From: Neolewinella aurantiaca
Lineage (GTDB): Bacteria; Bacteroidota; Bacteroidia; Chitinophagales; Saprospiraceae
DNA length: 64,000 bases
Direction: 5' to 3'
Assembly (NCBI RefSeq): GCF_008014675.1
Contig: NZ_VOXD01000006.1
Location: 70,521 to 134,520, forward strand
In this document: in pieces, positions 17,092 through 26,425 of the stretch
How positions within the stretch are numbered: position 1 is the first letter of the stretch
How the letters are laid out: each line of letters begins with the position of its first letter
Program-made: the position numbers and the translations under genes
Notes under the pieces: generated by a model
What the model was told of the DNA's origin: nothing
Database searches by the model: none
Seen by the model: the letters and a program-made list of their open reading frames with translations, nothing else

Positions 17092-18639
17092 CTACTCGTC
17101 CTCCGGCTCGAAATCGCCAAAATCACTCAGCGCAACCAGCCCCAAAAAGGTAAGCAGCCCGTTGAAGGCGAGAATCAGAAAACCGAACTCGAACCCGAAC
17201 AGCCATTCGACGGACTTAGCGTCGACGATCATCGAGATGATTGGTGAAGCGATGCACACCAGCAAAAGTGCCGGGATGCGCGTTTGGCCTAACAGTGTAA
17301 CTTCCCTGACCCGAAGACGCGTAAACAACCCGAAAGCAAAAAGCCCCAACAGCGGCCCATAGGTATAGCCCGCCGCTTTAAACAGACTGTTGATAACGGC
17401 CCGGTCTCCGATGCTTTTGAAAGCGATAATCACTATAAACAGAAGGACCGAAAATCCGATATGAACGTAAAGCCTGCGCTTGCGATCGGCGGCGAGGGTA
17501 GCCGTGTCTTTCGCCTCGGCGGTGGGCTCGTTCATGCCCAGAAAGTCTACACAAAAAGAGGTAGTGAGAGCGGTCAGCGCACTGTCGGCACTGGAATATG
17601 CGGCTGCAATCAGGCCAAGAACGAACACTATCCCTGCTCCTGCGGGCAGGTGCCTCAAAGCAATACTCGGGTACAACTGATCGGATGCTTCCGGAATTTC
17701 CAACCCCACGCTTGTAGCGTAAATGTACAGCAAAGCCCCGAGGGACAGGAAGAGTAAATTGGCGAAAATGAGCACGAAACTGAAAGCCGCCATATTTTTC
17801 TGGGCATCCCGGAAGTTCGGCATACTCAGGTTTTTCTGCATCATGTCCTGATCCAGCCCCGTCATCACGATGGTGATCAGTGCTCCGCTGAAGAACTGCT
17901 TGAAGAAGTTGTTCGGATCCGTCCAGCCGCCTTCAAAGTAAAACACCTGACTGTAGTCGCTGTTGCTGATCAGTTCAATCATCCCGGAGAGGTCAGTCTC
18001 CAGCGCATTTCCTATGTAATATACCGTAAGGCCCGCCGCTAAGAGCATGCAAACCGTTTGTAGTGTATCGGTATAAACAATGGTTTTAATCCCCCCCTGA
18101 AAGGTATAAAGCCAGATCAGCACAATCGTGATAGCCACTGTTGCTGCGAACGGGATGTTGAGCGGCCCCGTCACAAACTCCTGAAGGACAATAGCGACCA
18201 GAAAGAGCCTGAAAGAAGCCCCGATTATTCTGGACAGCAGGAAGTAAAAGGCGCCGATCTTATAGGCATGAGGCCCGATACGCTGTTTCAGGTACTCGTA
18301 GATGCTGGTAAGCCCGAGTTTATAATAGAGTGGCAGCAGTACTGTTGCGATGAACAGGTAGCCCAGCAAATAGCCCAGCACAACCTGCATATAGCTGAAC
18401 GCCTGGTTTGCTCCTCCTGCGCCTACCGCTCCGGGTACACTGATAAAAGTGACGCCCGAAAGGCTTGCACCAACCATGCCCAGCGCAACAAGCGGCCAGG
18501 GAGACTTCCGGCCCGCCAGAAAGAAAGATTCGTTCTTGCTTCCTTCGCCACGGCTCGTGAGAAAGGAGATGAGAACCAACACTGCAAAGTACACAGCGAT
18601 GATGCCAACAATAGCGATCGGGGAAAGAGATGCGTTCAT
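17092..18639 (-). CDS. Sodium:solute symporter (SSS family)
   Basis: A 515-residue inner-membrane transporter with about 13 hydrophobic segments. The N-terminal FLAGRKSPWPLVALGMVGASLSG region and the conserved central pattern (ISRIIGASFRLFLVAIVLQ, later GLIAAAYSSADSALTALTTS) place it in the SLC5/SSS family of Na+-coupled carriers. Family members move sugars, proline, pantothenate, iodide or carboxylates; the substrate cannot be assigned here. Proximity to ppgK hints at a sugar but they are on opposite strands. Upstream lies thioredoxin in the same direction after a 78-bp gap. Confidence 0.9.
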   Translation of the reverse strand: MNASLSPIAIVGIIAVYFAVLVLISFLTSRGEGSKNESFFLAGRKSPWPLVALGMVGASLSGVTFISVPGAVGAGGANQAFSYMQVVLGYLLGYLFIATVLLPLYYKLGLTSIYEYLKQRIGPHAYKIGAFYFLLSRIIGASFRLFLVAIVLQEFVTGPLNIPFAATVAITIVLIWLYTFQGGIKTIVYTDTLQTVCMLLAAGLTVYYIGNALETDLSGMIELISNSDYSQVFYFEGGWTDPNNFFKQFFSGALITIVMTGLDQDMMQKNLSMPNFRDAQKNMAAFSFVLIFANLLFLSLGALLYIYATSVGLEIPEASDQLYPSIALRHLPAGAGIVFVLGLIAAAYSSADSALTALTTSFCVDFLGMNEPTAEAKDTATLAADRKRRLYVHIGFSVLLFIVIIAFKSIGDRAVINSLFKAAGYTYGPLLGLFAFGLFTRLRVREVTLLGQTRIPALLLVCIASPIISMIVDAKSVEWLFGFEFGFLILAFNGLLTFLGLVALSDFGDFEPEDE

Positions 18640-18717
18640 AGACTGAGCGCAATATAGTGATGTAGTTCGGGAGTCTTGCAGTTCGACATTAGAGGCAGCT
18701 GGAAGCGGGGGGTAAAA

Positions 18718-19032
18718 TTAAGCCGAAAGCTTGGCCAACTCGGCCTTCAGTACACCTATCGGCTGCACCCCGGCTGCCCGGAATTTCATGTCTCCGTTCT
18801 GAAAGATCATGGTGGTGGGCATAGATGTAACTCCCAGTTTCTGGCACAGAGCCTCGTTGCGGTCTACGTCGATTTTCACAAGGCGAAGTTCATCTCCCAG
18901 GTCCGACTTCAGCTGACCAAGGATCGGGCTGTAAGCATGACAGGGGCCACACCAGGTAGCAAAAAAATCGATCAGAACCGGCGTTTCACCGTTGATCAGT
19001 TCGAGGAAGGAAGTGGTTTTCTTATCAGCCAT
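18718..19032 (-). CDS. Thioredoxin
   Basis: A 104-residue cytoplasmic disulfide reductase with the classical active site WCGPC at residues 27-31 and the cis-proline segment SMPTT. No signal peptide is present. An in-frame ATG four codons upstream (19044) is an alternative start. I prefer 19032 (MADKKTTSF). It is a single-domain thioredoxin of ordinary length; trxA is plausible, but the genome may hold several. Confidence 0.92.
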   Translation of the reverse strand: MADKKTTSFLELINGETPVLIDFFATWCGPCHAYSPILGQLKSDLGDELRLVKIDVDRNEALCQKLGVTSMPTTMIFQNGDMKFRAAGVQPIGVLKAELAKLSA

Positions 19033-19156
19033 TTTAATTTTCATTTTATAATTTCCTAACGCACCAAAGACCTCTTCTTTGTATCCGGCGCGTCGGGAAA
19101 GCCTGCACTATTAACATCTAACCCTGCCTTTGGGTTATTTGTGCTGGTTTTCTTGC

Positions 19157-21244
19157 CTAAAGCCGGACCAGCCCGTGGCGCACACCATTATCATACCGGA
19201 CGGCGAAAGCGGAAGGGAAACCGCTGGACTGCACCCGTTTCAAGACCACCTTTGCCTCGGCAGAATCGGTGAAGTACCCAATAGTGATTCGTTGCAAACT
19301 CTTACCCGGGATGGGTTCCGACCTCAGGTTGCCGATCGCTCTGATCGACTCAAACTTTCCATCAGCGGCATTGAACTTACGTTCCGCACTGACCTGAATG
19401 CGGTACGCGACGGGGTCGTTATTCTTGGGCGAGGACGCAGGTGCAGGGGGAGGACCGGGGAGCGAGGGTGTAACAATCGTTGTTCCGGTCGTTCCGGCGG
19501 AGCCCGTAGTTGTTGTCGTGGTAGTCGGATTTTCGGGAGCGGACTGACTTTGTCCGAAACCGCCACCTTGCACCGGCGGCCGCGCCCCCTGATTGCCACC
19601 GCTTCCACTGGCATCACGTCGCAGAAAAACAGGCTGTCCGTACAGGGAAGACCCCGTTGCGCTTGTTTCCACCTGGTACTCGGTGCCATTATAGCCTTCC
19701 CGGCGAATAGCTACCCGGTACTTGCCCGCCGGGCGGAGTTCGAAATCATAAACACCGGTAGGAAAAGTTCTTCTTTCCAGTTCGATCACTCCGCCTTCGG
19801 GACTTAATTCATACAGGGTTATCTCTGCGCCGCTCAGTTCCGTTCCCGTTGTATTGTCGTAGACGATTGCTTTGAGCCGGGCGCGCGCCGCCCGAAAGTT
19901 GAGGGTATAGATGTCCGATTCCGTTGTATTGCTTTTAGTTTCCCCGTAGGCCCGGTTACTCGTCAGGTAGGCCCGGCCGCTGCCAGCGGCCAACGACAAC
20001 CCATAATCATCGGCAGCTGAGTTGACCGGCTCTCCCAGGTTTTCCGGAGCAGAAAAACCATTGGGTCCGCCTGCCGATTTGAAGACGTCAAGGCCACCGT
20101 AGCCCGGGTGCCCGTTGCTCGAAAAATACAGGTAGCCCTCCTCCATATTGTAAGCAGGGGTTATTTCGTCGCTGACCGTATTGATTTCATTTCCAAGATT
20201 TACGGGACTGGAAAACGAAAGCGGATCATTGGGGTCTTGCTGTACGCTGAAGTAGAGGTCGAGGCCACCCCGACCGCCTGGGCGGTCGCTCGCAAAATAC
20301 AGCACATTTCGTCCTTCGCGGTCGGTGACGATCCCGGGGAATGCGTTGTTACTGCCGGGCATATTTACAGCGGGGCCAAGGGCTACGGGCTGGGTCCAGG
20401 AACCCGAAACCGTTCGTTCCCCCCGGAAGATATCGCAACGATTGGTAGCGTCTTCTCCCGTGAGGCCGCTGCAAATCGTGAAGAAGAAGACCTTCCCGTC
20501 AGCAGTAAAGCTTCCCGTCCCGAAGCCCCCCTGAGCAATCACGGGAAATCCGGGCGGCACGGTGGCTTTAGTCCATTCTCTGGCCTGAAAGCGGCTTTGG
20601 TACAAACGGCTTTGGCCGCCGGCCGTACTCGTAAAAAACAGCTGATCACCGGCCACCGCAACGGGACCAAATTCATCTGCGCTGGTATTGATTCCCCGGC
20701 CCGGCCGGTCGATATCGATCGTGCCCTGGCCCGTCGGGCCAGACTGAGCCAGGCGGATACCAGCCAGTTCGTTGTTCACAATTTCCGTAACGATGGCGCG
20801 GTCGGCTCCGTTATAACTCTCCCGGAACAAACCCAGTTGGCGGCGGGCTTGCTCGTAGCGGCCATCCTGTTTCAGCGCCCGCCCGTACTGAAGGCCGAGC
20901 AACGGCCATTTCTGCTCGTCGGGCTCCAGTAGCTGGTAAGCATCCGCGGCTTTCTTATAATCCCGTACCCGGGCGTAAAGCTCTGCCGCTTTGAATAAGA
21001 CCTCTTTCCTGTTCGGTTTCTGGTTGTAAGCCTTCCGGTAGTTTTCGGCCGCAGCGAGGTAGTTCCCGGCTTTGGTTTCCACCTCTGCATTTTTGATCAG
21101 TTTACTGTAAGGCAATTCTGCCTGAGTGGTAGTTCGTGGACCGCCGCAGGAAAACAGCAGGAACAGACACAATACCGGGATAAGGACACCGAGGGGCAGG
21201 GCTTTGCCTGCCGTTGGGCAGTTGAAGCGTGAATTGAAGATCAT
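19157..21244 (-). CDS. Lipoprotein with TPR, PD40 beta-propeller, carboxypeptidase-like and SPOR-like domains
   Basis: A 695-residue envelope protein. A hydrophobic leader ending in LLFSCGGP suggests a lipoprotein. TPR-like helices (about residues 40-140), WD40-like PD40 repeats (about 190-440, with FFTSTAGGQ, YFASDRPGG and YFSSNGHPG blades), a carboxypeptidase-regulatory-like beta-sandwich (about 455-540) and a Pro/Thr/Gly linker follow. The C-terminus (AYRIQVSAERKF... RITIGYFTD) looks SPOR-like. This order resembles PorE-type proteins of the type IX system but with a SPOR-like end instead of OmpA. Two 19-bp motif copies lie in the linker. Peptidoglycan anchoring is an inference. Confidence 0.75.
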   Translation of the reverse strand: MIFNSRFNCPTAGKALPLGVLIPVLCLFLLFSCGGPRTTTQAELPYSKLIKNAEVETKAGNYLAAAENYRKAYNQKPNRKEVLFKAAELYARVRDYKKAADAYQLLEPDEQKWPLLGLQYGRALKQDGRYEQARRQLGLFRESYNGADRAIVTEIVNNELAGIRLAQSGPTGQGTIDIDRPGRGINTSADEFGPVAVAGDQLFFTSTAGGQSRLYQSRFQAREWTKATVPPGFPVIAQGGFGTGSFTADGKVFFFTICSGLTGEDATNRCDIFRGERTVSGSWTQPVALGPAVNMPGSNNAFPGIVTDREGRNVLYFASDRPGGRGGLDLYFSVQQDPNDPLSFSSPVNLGNEINTVSDEITPAYNMEEGYLYFSSNGHPGYGGLDVFKSAGGPNGFSAPENLGEPVNSAADDYGLSLAAGSGRAYLTSNRAYGETKSNTTESDIYTLNFRAARARLKAIVYDNTTGTELSGAEITLYELSPEGGVIELERRTFPTGVYDFELRPAGKYRVAIRREGYNGTEYQVETSATGSSLYGQPVFLRRDASGSGGNQGARPPVQGGGFGQSQSAPENPTTTTTTTGSAGTTGTTIVTPSLPGPPPAPASSPKNNDPVAYRIQVSAERKFNAADGKFESIRAIGNLRSEPIPGKSLQRITIGYFTDSAEAKVVLKRVQSSGFPSAFAVRYDNGVRHGLVRL
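19427..19445 (+). repeat. 19-bp dispersed motif copy in the TPR/PD40 gene
   Basis: Reads GGGCGAGGACGCAGGTGCA, one mismatch; triplet GGA. In the low-complexity linker (PAPASSP). Confidence 0.7.
19569..19587 (-). repeat. 19-bp dispersed motif copy in the TPR/PD40 gene
   Basis: Plus strand TGCACCGGCGGCCGCGCCC; one mismatch, triplet GGC. In the same linker, opposite orientation to the copy at 19427. Confidence 0.65.
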
Positions 21245-21373
21245 TGTTTGCTGGTTCTGTAGAAAAGCGTAAACTCAGGGAAAAGGTAGGGTATTTCGGG
21301 CGAATGAAATAAAAAGCTCTTTTCTTCGGCCATCGTAACCGGCCAACAGACTGTCTATGCTAAAAACCGGGCG

Positions 21374-22168
21374 TCAGGAAGGCTTATCCGCCACAAAAGC
21401 AACACAGGCCCACCGCACCGAATTTCCGCGTACATCCATCGGTTCTTCGAGGGGGAGCGGGTCCGTCCAGTTTTCGATGCTCCAGCCTTGTTGTTGCAGG
21501 TGGGAGAGAATTTTCACGGGCGGATGGGCAGTCCGCCACCCTTCGGGTTGCAGAAAATTGAGCGGGGAAGCCGTTATCAATCTTCCTCCGGGTTTCAAAA
21601 CCCTGGCCCATTCTGCGAATGCGGCGAAGGGAGTCGGCAGCCGGTCGATAAGGAATGTATTGATGACAACATCAAGCGAAGCATCCGGGAAGGGGAGGAG
21701 CTCACCTTTTGCAAGCGCAAAACTCAGATTGGTCAGTTCATACCCTGCGAGCTCCGGTGTTCCCCAGCCGTAACGGATGAGATTGGGCCGCAAAGACGCG
21801 CCTTTCACCCAAAAATCCGTCGCCTGCCTCAGCATTTGGTAGCTGAGGTCGATGCCGTAACAATCCCACGATGTGTTGGCGTTGGCAATGTCTCCGATCA
21901 GCCTTCCTACGCTGCAACCTACGTCCGCGACCTTCAAGTGATCTCCGACAGACAAGTGATCCCTGATGTAATTCTGGAGCGGTTGAAAAGGGTAGGCCTG
22001 GTGCAGTTCATCCGCCAGGTGAAGTGCGGTCTGACGGGTTACCAATTCGTCGTACCGTTCGTAGACATCGGCTTTGAATTCTGCTTCACTTTTGTCGTAG
22101 AAAAACGGTACACCCCTTCGCGAAGACGAAGCGGGAGATAACAGATTTCCTTTTGGTGGTTCGGGCAC
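21374..22168 (-). CDS. SAM-dependent methyltransferase (class I)
   Basis: A 264-residue cytoplasmic protein. The SAM-binding motif I is VADVGCSVGRLIGDI near residue 78, with YGIDLSYQML as the following acidic-loop strand and LDVVINTFLIDRLP as motif IV/post-motif. The ARVLKPGGRLITASPLN block is typical of class I enzymes. It starts two bases after the stop of the IscA-type gene, so the two are co-transcribed. The substrate is not apparent. Confidence 0.85.
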   Translation of the reverse strand: MPEPPKGNLLSPASSSRRGVPFFYDKSEAEFKADVYERYDELVTRQTALHLADELHQAYPFQPLQNYIRDHLSVGDHLKVADVGCSVGRLIGDIANANTSWDCYGIDLSYQMLRQATDFWVKGASLRPNLIRYGWGTPELAGYELTNLSFALAKGELLPFPDASLDVVINTFLIDRLPTPFAAFAEWARVLKPGGRLITASPLNFLQPEGWRTAHPPVKILSHLQQQGWSIENWTDPLPLEEPMDVRGNSVRWACVAFVADKPS

Positions 22169-22170
22169 GC

Positions 22171-22536
22171 TTAGGCGCTGAACGAGGACCCGCAGCCACA
22201 GGTATCCGTAGCGTTCGGGTTATTGAAGGTAAAGCCGCGGTTATTGAGGCCGGTTGCCCAGTCGATTTCCATACCAAGGAGGTACAGCGCGTGCCCGGGC
22301 TTCATAAGCACGGTTTCGTCGCCGATCTGGAACTGCTTGTCGTCTTCTTCCGGCAGATCGAAGCCGAGCTGGTACTCAAAGCCTGAGCATCCACCGCCGC
22401 GTACACCGATGCGGAGGAAGTGATCCTGCTCTACGTTGAGCTCAGCGCGCAACTCTTTGAGTTGCTCCAATGCTGAAGGCGTGATGGAGATGGGAGAAGT
22501 TGCTGATTTTGGGGCGGCGGAAATGTCAACGCTCAT
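22171..22536 (-). CDS. Iron-sulfur cluster assembly protein (IscA/ErpA type)
   Basis: A 121-residue A-type carrier that holds and passes on Fe-S clusters. Its three conserved cysteines are present as GGGCSGFEYQL and a C-terminal TCGCGSSF pair, with ITPSALEQLKEL at the N-terminus as in HesB/IscA/ErpA. Which A-type carrier it is cannot be settled from sequence alone. A promoter-like TAAATTTG lies about 22 bp upstream on the same strand, and the methyltransferase gene follows at once. Confidence 0.92.
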   Translation of the reverse strand: MSVDISAAPKSATSPISITPSALEQLKELRAELNVEQDHFLRIGVRGGGCSGFEYQLGFDLPEEDDKQFQIGDETVLMKPGHALYLLGMEIDWATGLNNRGFTFNNPNATDTCGCGSSFSA

Positions 22537-22557
22537 GGCGGGTAATTTTTACGGAGG

Positions 22558-22565
22558 CAAATTTA
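22558..22565 (-). promoter_or_regulatory. -7 element TAAATTTG of the iscA-type operon
   Basis: Perfect TAnnTTTG on the minus strand, its last base 22 bp upstream of the ATG at 22536. The -33 element is weaker (CTG). Confidence 0.45.
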
Positions 22566-22695
22566 CAAAGTTTACCTTTGCTGGCAGATTAAACATACGG
22601 GCAGCACTATTGGTTGATACCCGCACTGGCTTTGCTGCCGCGCACTGTCGCCAAACGGCGTTTTTGCAGGCTGTAAGGTGGAAAAAATAATTAGC

Positions 22696-23238
22696 ATGGA
22701 CCTCATAACGACTCTTGTTCTTCTCATCGGCTTCGCGATTATCTCGGGCGTTCTTTACAGCGTGATCAATAAAACATTGGACCAGCTCAACGACACGATC
22801 ATTGCGCTCGTTCGCCGGGCCGAGGCGCCTCCGCAGGTAGTGGAGGCCGACGGTAAAGACAACTCCAACGCGCTGCGGCTTCAGGCGTGCGAACGACTAA
22901 CGCTGATGCTGGAACGGATCAATGTTCCCAATTTGCTCCTTCGTCTTCCACCCGGCACCGGCGTCAGCGCCAAAGAACACACCGCGGTATTACTGATGAC
23001 CATTCGTGAAGAATTTGAGTACAACGTAACCCAACAGATCTACGTAAGCGACGCGCTGTGGTCGATTATGATCCAGGCCCGCGACAACGTCAGCCAGCTG
23101 ATCATCCGCGCCGCCGAAGGCGCCGAAACCGGAGAACAAGTCGCCAGCCGGCTACGGCTGATGAGTAGCCGCCAACCCGACGACGCGATCGGTTTGGGGC
23201 AGGCGGCAATCCGCAGAGAGGCAAGTTTAGTGCTTTAA
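22696..23238 (+). CDS. Conserved single-pass membrane protein
   Basis: A 180-residue protein with one N-terminal transmembrane helix (residues about 4-26) and a cytoplasmic helical domain. The frame opens six codons earlier, but ATG 22696 (MDLITTLVLLIGFA) gives a standard N-terminus. Recognisable stretches are ACERLTLMLERINVPNLLLRL and EEFEYNVTQQIYVSDALWSI, the kind of block seen in a Bacteroidota-restricted family of unknown function. A TACCTTTG -7-like element at 22573-22580 could drive it. Confidence 0.75.
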   Translation: MDLITTLVLLIGFAIISGVLYSVINKTLDQLNDTIIALVRRAEAPPQVVEADGKDNSNALRLQACERLTLMLERINVPNLLLRLPPGTGVSAKEHTAVLLMTIREEFEYNVTQQIYVSDALWSIMIQARDNVSQLIIRAAEGAETGEQVASRLRLMSSRQPDDAIGLGQAAIRREASLVL

Positions 23239-23386
23239 AAAACGATAGAGCCCCACGCTTGCCCCCCTCTTCGAAGAACAAACGTGGCTCTTAATCAGTC
23301 CGTTAAGATTTGATCCTTTCGTGGCCCTACCGAACCCGGCAAGGTAGCCCTTGCGTACTAATGGCATAATCAATCCACAATTTGAC

Positions 23387-24220
23387 ATGCCATTTCTGAC
23401 CAATAAAACCGCCGAAACCCCAGTCGATATCTTTTATGAAGACTATGGTTCCGGCCAACCCGTAATCCTGATTCATGGCTGGCCACTGAGCCACCGCGCA
23501 TGGGAACCTCAGGTTCCCGACCTGGTTAACGCAGGGTACCGGGTCATCACTTATGACCGCCGTGGCTTCGGACTGTCCAGCTTTCCGTGGGACGGTTACG
23601 ACTACAGTTCGCTGGCATCGGACCTCAACGAAATAATCAGCCAGCTGGAATTGAAAGACGCCGTCATCGTCGGCTTCTCGATGGGTGGGGGAGAGGTTGT
23701 CCGCTATTTCACCGACTACAACGGAAAGAACGTAGCCAAGGCTGCCCTGATCAGTTCCATCATCCCTCTCGTACCCCGGAAACCCGACAACCCGAACGGT
23801 GTTCCGGAAAAAGACCTGAAGGACATTATGGAGTCCCTGAAGAGCGACCGCGTCGGATTCCTGAAGCAGTTTCACAAAAACTTCTATAACTTCGACGACA
23901 ACGAAGGCGAACGAATCAGTAAAGCACAACTGCATTACGATTGGAGCATCGCCAGCTACGCCAGCCCGAACGCAACCATCAAAACCGCAGAGAGCTGGGG
24001 AGGAACCGATTTTCGCCCGGAAATGAAGAACGTGACGGTCCCTACCCTGATCGTACACGGCACAGCCGACAACATCGTGCCCATCGAAACCGCCGGAGAT
24101 CAGGCGACAGAAGGTATCCCAGACAACGAGTACCACAAAATTGACAACGCTCCGCACGGACTGGGTGTAACGCACAAGAAAGAGCTGAACAAACTCCTGC
24201 TCGACTTCCTGGCGAAGTGA
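23387..24220 (+). CDS. Alpha/beta hydrolase, non-haem haloperoxidase-like
   Basis: A 277-residue cytoplasmic hydrolase. The catalytic triad is visible: Ser in GFSMGGGE, Asp in HGTADNIVP and His in NAPHGLG. LIHGWPLSHRAW forms the oxyanion strand. The closest pattern is the cofactor-free chloroperoxidase/esterase group (VITYDRRGFGLSS). ATG 23387 was chosen over an upstream TTG because the leader codons do not resemble the family N-terminus. It is monocistronic with a terminator at 24256-24282. The natural substrate is unknown, and true halogenation is not implied. Confidence 0.88.
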   Translation: MPFLTNKTAETPVDIFYEDYGSGQPVILIHGWPLSHRAWEPQVPDLVNAGYRVITYDRRGFGLSSFPWDGYDYSSLASDLNEIISQLELKDAVIVGFSMGGGEVVRYFTDYNGKNVAKAALISSIIPLVPRKPDNPNGVPEKDLKDIMESLKSDRVGFLKQFHKNFYNFDDNEGERISKAQLHYDWSIASYASPNATIKTAESWGGTDFRPEMKNVTVPTLIVHGTADNIVPIETAGDQATEGIPDNEYHKIDNAPHGLGVTHKKELNKLLLDFLAK

Positions 24221-24255
24221 TCGCTCTGAATCGTTAAAGTTTAGTACTGAACCCT

Positions 24256-24282
24256 GCCCCCTTTCCCGGTGGCGGGGCTTTT
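24256..24282. terminator. Hairpin terminator between convergent genes
   Basis: GCCCC (24256-24260) pairs with GGGGC (24274-24278), followed by four T residues, just after the hydrolase and before the permease stop. Confidence 0.6.
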
Positions 24283-24298
24283 AGTTGGGGTCAGTTCT

Positions 24299-26092
24299 TT
24301 ACAGGCCGAAAACCCACGGAACCATTGCGGTGGTAACCATCCAGCAAATCAGGTTGAGCGGCGTACCCACCTTGGTGAAATCCAGGAATTTGTACCGCCC
24401 GGCACTGTAAACCATCGCATTGGTCTGGTAGCCTACCGGCGTCATGAAGCTGGCAGAGGCAGCAATTGAAACCGTTACCAACAGCGCCATGGGGTCGATG
24501 CCGATTTGCTGCCCGGCCGCGATAGCGACCGGCGCCAACAGCGCCGCCGTGGCGTTGTTGCTCATCACTTCGGTAAGCACGTTGGTAACGAGGTAAAGCA
24601 CAGCGATGAGGGCATACACCCCAAGGTGGCTGACCGAATTGGCCAGCAGCCCGGCAATGGTTTCGTCCAACCCGCTGTTGCCCATTGCCTTGCCGAGACT
24701 GAGTGCTCCGGCCAGCAGGAAGACAATTTTCCAGTCGATGGATTCGTAAGCCTCGCTCATACTGAGCGTCCGACCGAGAACGAGTACGCAGACTCCCATC
24801 AGGGCAGCAATACTTATGGGTACCACGTTGGCCGTTGCGAGAGAGATAACACCGATCACTACCATGATCACGAAGGCAAAACGGGTGCGTTTGAAGTCGT
24901 GAATAGTATCGCTCGAGAGCAGAATAAAGGGGCTGTCCTGCCCCTGCTCTATCCGGTAGAGTTCTTTGAGGTAATGCGTTTTTGCTTCTGCCAGGATAAC
25001 GTCGCCAGCCATAAGCGGCAATTCGTAGAGCCGCTCGTTGAGGGTTGCTTCACGGTGACGAATGGCCAGTGGTACCGCCCGGTATGACCGCCGAAAATCT
25101 ACCTGCCGCAGGGTTTTACCCACGAATTCCGAATTTGGCGTAACGACCATTTCCACCAGACTGGAATTGTCGCGCTCCAAACCTGTGCCCATCACCCGGA
25201 CGCCGGAGGACTGATCGGTGAGGCGAACCCAATCCTTTAGTCCTTTGATCTTTTCCCGGTCGCAGCGGACTTTGAGGGTATCTTCGGCTGCAAGCCGAAA
25301 ATCTCCGGGAGGCAGAGTAAAACGATCTTTACCGCGCCGGACCTCGATGATGTCCATGTCCAGTTCGCGGACAATCGCGGAATCCATTATTCTTGTGTCG
25401 GCCAGTTGAGAATCTTCGGGGATGAGAATTTCAGCGAGGTAATCGTGCAGAGCGAACTGTTCGGCAAGGCTCTCTTCGGCTTCCCGGTTGGGCAGTAACC
25501 GGTCGCCGATGTAGGTAAGGTAAATAACCCCCAGCACCAGAATCACTACCCCAACCGGCGCCAGCGTAAAAACAGAGAATCCCTGCAGCCCTGCTTCCTG
25601 AGCGATGCCGCTTACCAGAATGTTCGTGGAAGTACCGATGAGCGTACACATTCCTCCCATTATACTGGCAAAGGAAAGTGGGATCAATAGCTTCGCCGGA
25701 TTGATTTTTGCCGTCACCGCAATGCGCCCCACAATGGGGATGAAGACTGCCACCACGGGAGTATTATTGACGAACGCTGACACAACCGCTACCAACAACA
25801 TCAACAAAAGGGTAGCCTGCTTGGGGCGCTTCCGGAAGCGTTCTGCCATCCGGGCGGCCAGCAACTGCAGGGCTCCGGTTTTCAGCAGGGCGGCGGAGAG
25901 GACAAACATAAAGGCCACCGTCAGGGTGGCTCCGTTGCTGAAACCCTCGAGGCCTTCGCCCGGACTGACTACCCCGGTTACGACCAGCGCCACAATTATC
26001 AGCATCGCCACCAGATCCACCGTAAGCCACTCCGTCACGAAGAGGATGACAGCAGCGAACGCTATGAGTAAGGTGATGAGAGCAGGAGACAC
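24299..26092 (-). CDS. SLC13/CitT-type sodium-coupled anion permease with RCK C-terminal domains
   Basis: A 597-residue inner-membrane protein. Two hydrophobic halves flank a soluble central region (about residues 205-370) with two TrkA-C/RCK_C-like folds (LDMDIIEVRRGKDRF and SLVEMVVTPNSEFVGKTL). The VNNTPVVAVFIPIV motif in the first half and MSNNATAALLAPVAI in the second are the paired SNT/SNN-type motifs of DASS transporters. Similar proteins carry sulfate, phosphate or dicarboxylates. The cargo is not determined here. Confidence 0.9.
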   Translation of the reverse strand: MSPALITLLIAFAAVILFVTEWLTVDLVAMLIIVALVVTGVVSPGEGLEGFSNGATLTVAFMFVLSAALLKTGALQLLAARMAERFRKRPKQATLLLMLLVAVVSAFVNNTPVVAVFIPIVGRIAVTAKINPAKLLIPLSFASIMGGMCTLIGTSTNILVSGIAQEAGLQGFSVFTLAPVGVVILVLGVIYLTYIGDRLLPNREAEESLAEQFALHDYLAEILIPEDSQLADTRIMDSAIVRELDMDIIEVRRGKDRFTLPPGDFRLAAEDTLKVRCDREKIKGLKDWVRLTDQSSGVRVMGTGLERDNSSLVEMVVTPNSEFVGKTLRQVDFRRSYRAVPLAIRHREATLNERLYELPLMAGDVILAEAKTHYLKELYRIEQGQDSPFILLSSDTIHDFKRTRFAFVIMVVIGVISLATANVVPISIAALMGVCVLVLGRTLSMSEAYESIDWKIVFLLAGALSLGKAMGNSGLDETIAGLLANSVSHLGVYALIAVLYLVTNVLTEVMSNNATAALLAPVAIAAGQQIGIDPMALLVTVSIAASASFMTPVGYQTNAMVYSAGRYKFLDFTKVGTPLNLICWMVTTAMVPWVFGL

Positions 26093-26425
26093 GTCAGCAA
26101 ATTAGCTTTTAAGTTTATCGGAAACCAAGGGGATGCAATAAAGGAATTCTTTAACGACAATTCAATCGCCACGCTCAGGTTTCGGGGGCGAAGATATGCC
26201 CAAACCTTTAAGCAGCTTGTTTAAGTTGCCAGCCGCGCGGAGAACCCACCATTGGTTTCGGGACAGAACGGCGCGGCGTTGCCGCGCAAACCCGATCCGA
26301 ACAGCGGCTCTGTGGCCGAGGAACTTCGGGAAAGCCCCATGCAGTACCAAAACCCGGCAAGTACGTTTCTACCTACTACTCGTTAAATTATCTTACCTTC
26401 ATCCGCACGAGAAAACCTCTAACAC
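26093..26425. other. Intergenic region without a gene
   Basis: Divergent spacer between the permease and the HhH protein. It contains a tight hairpin, GCGCGGC-GTT-GCCGCGC (26271-26287). A loose -7-like TTACCTTC sits near 26393, 30 bp before the next ATG. No small open frame looks protein-like. Confidence 0.5.
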
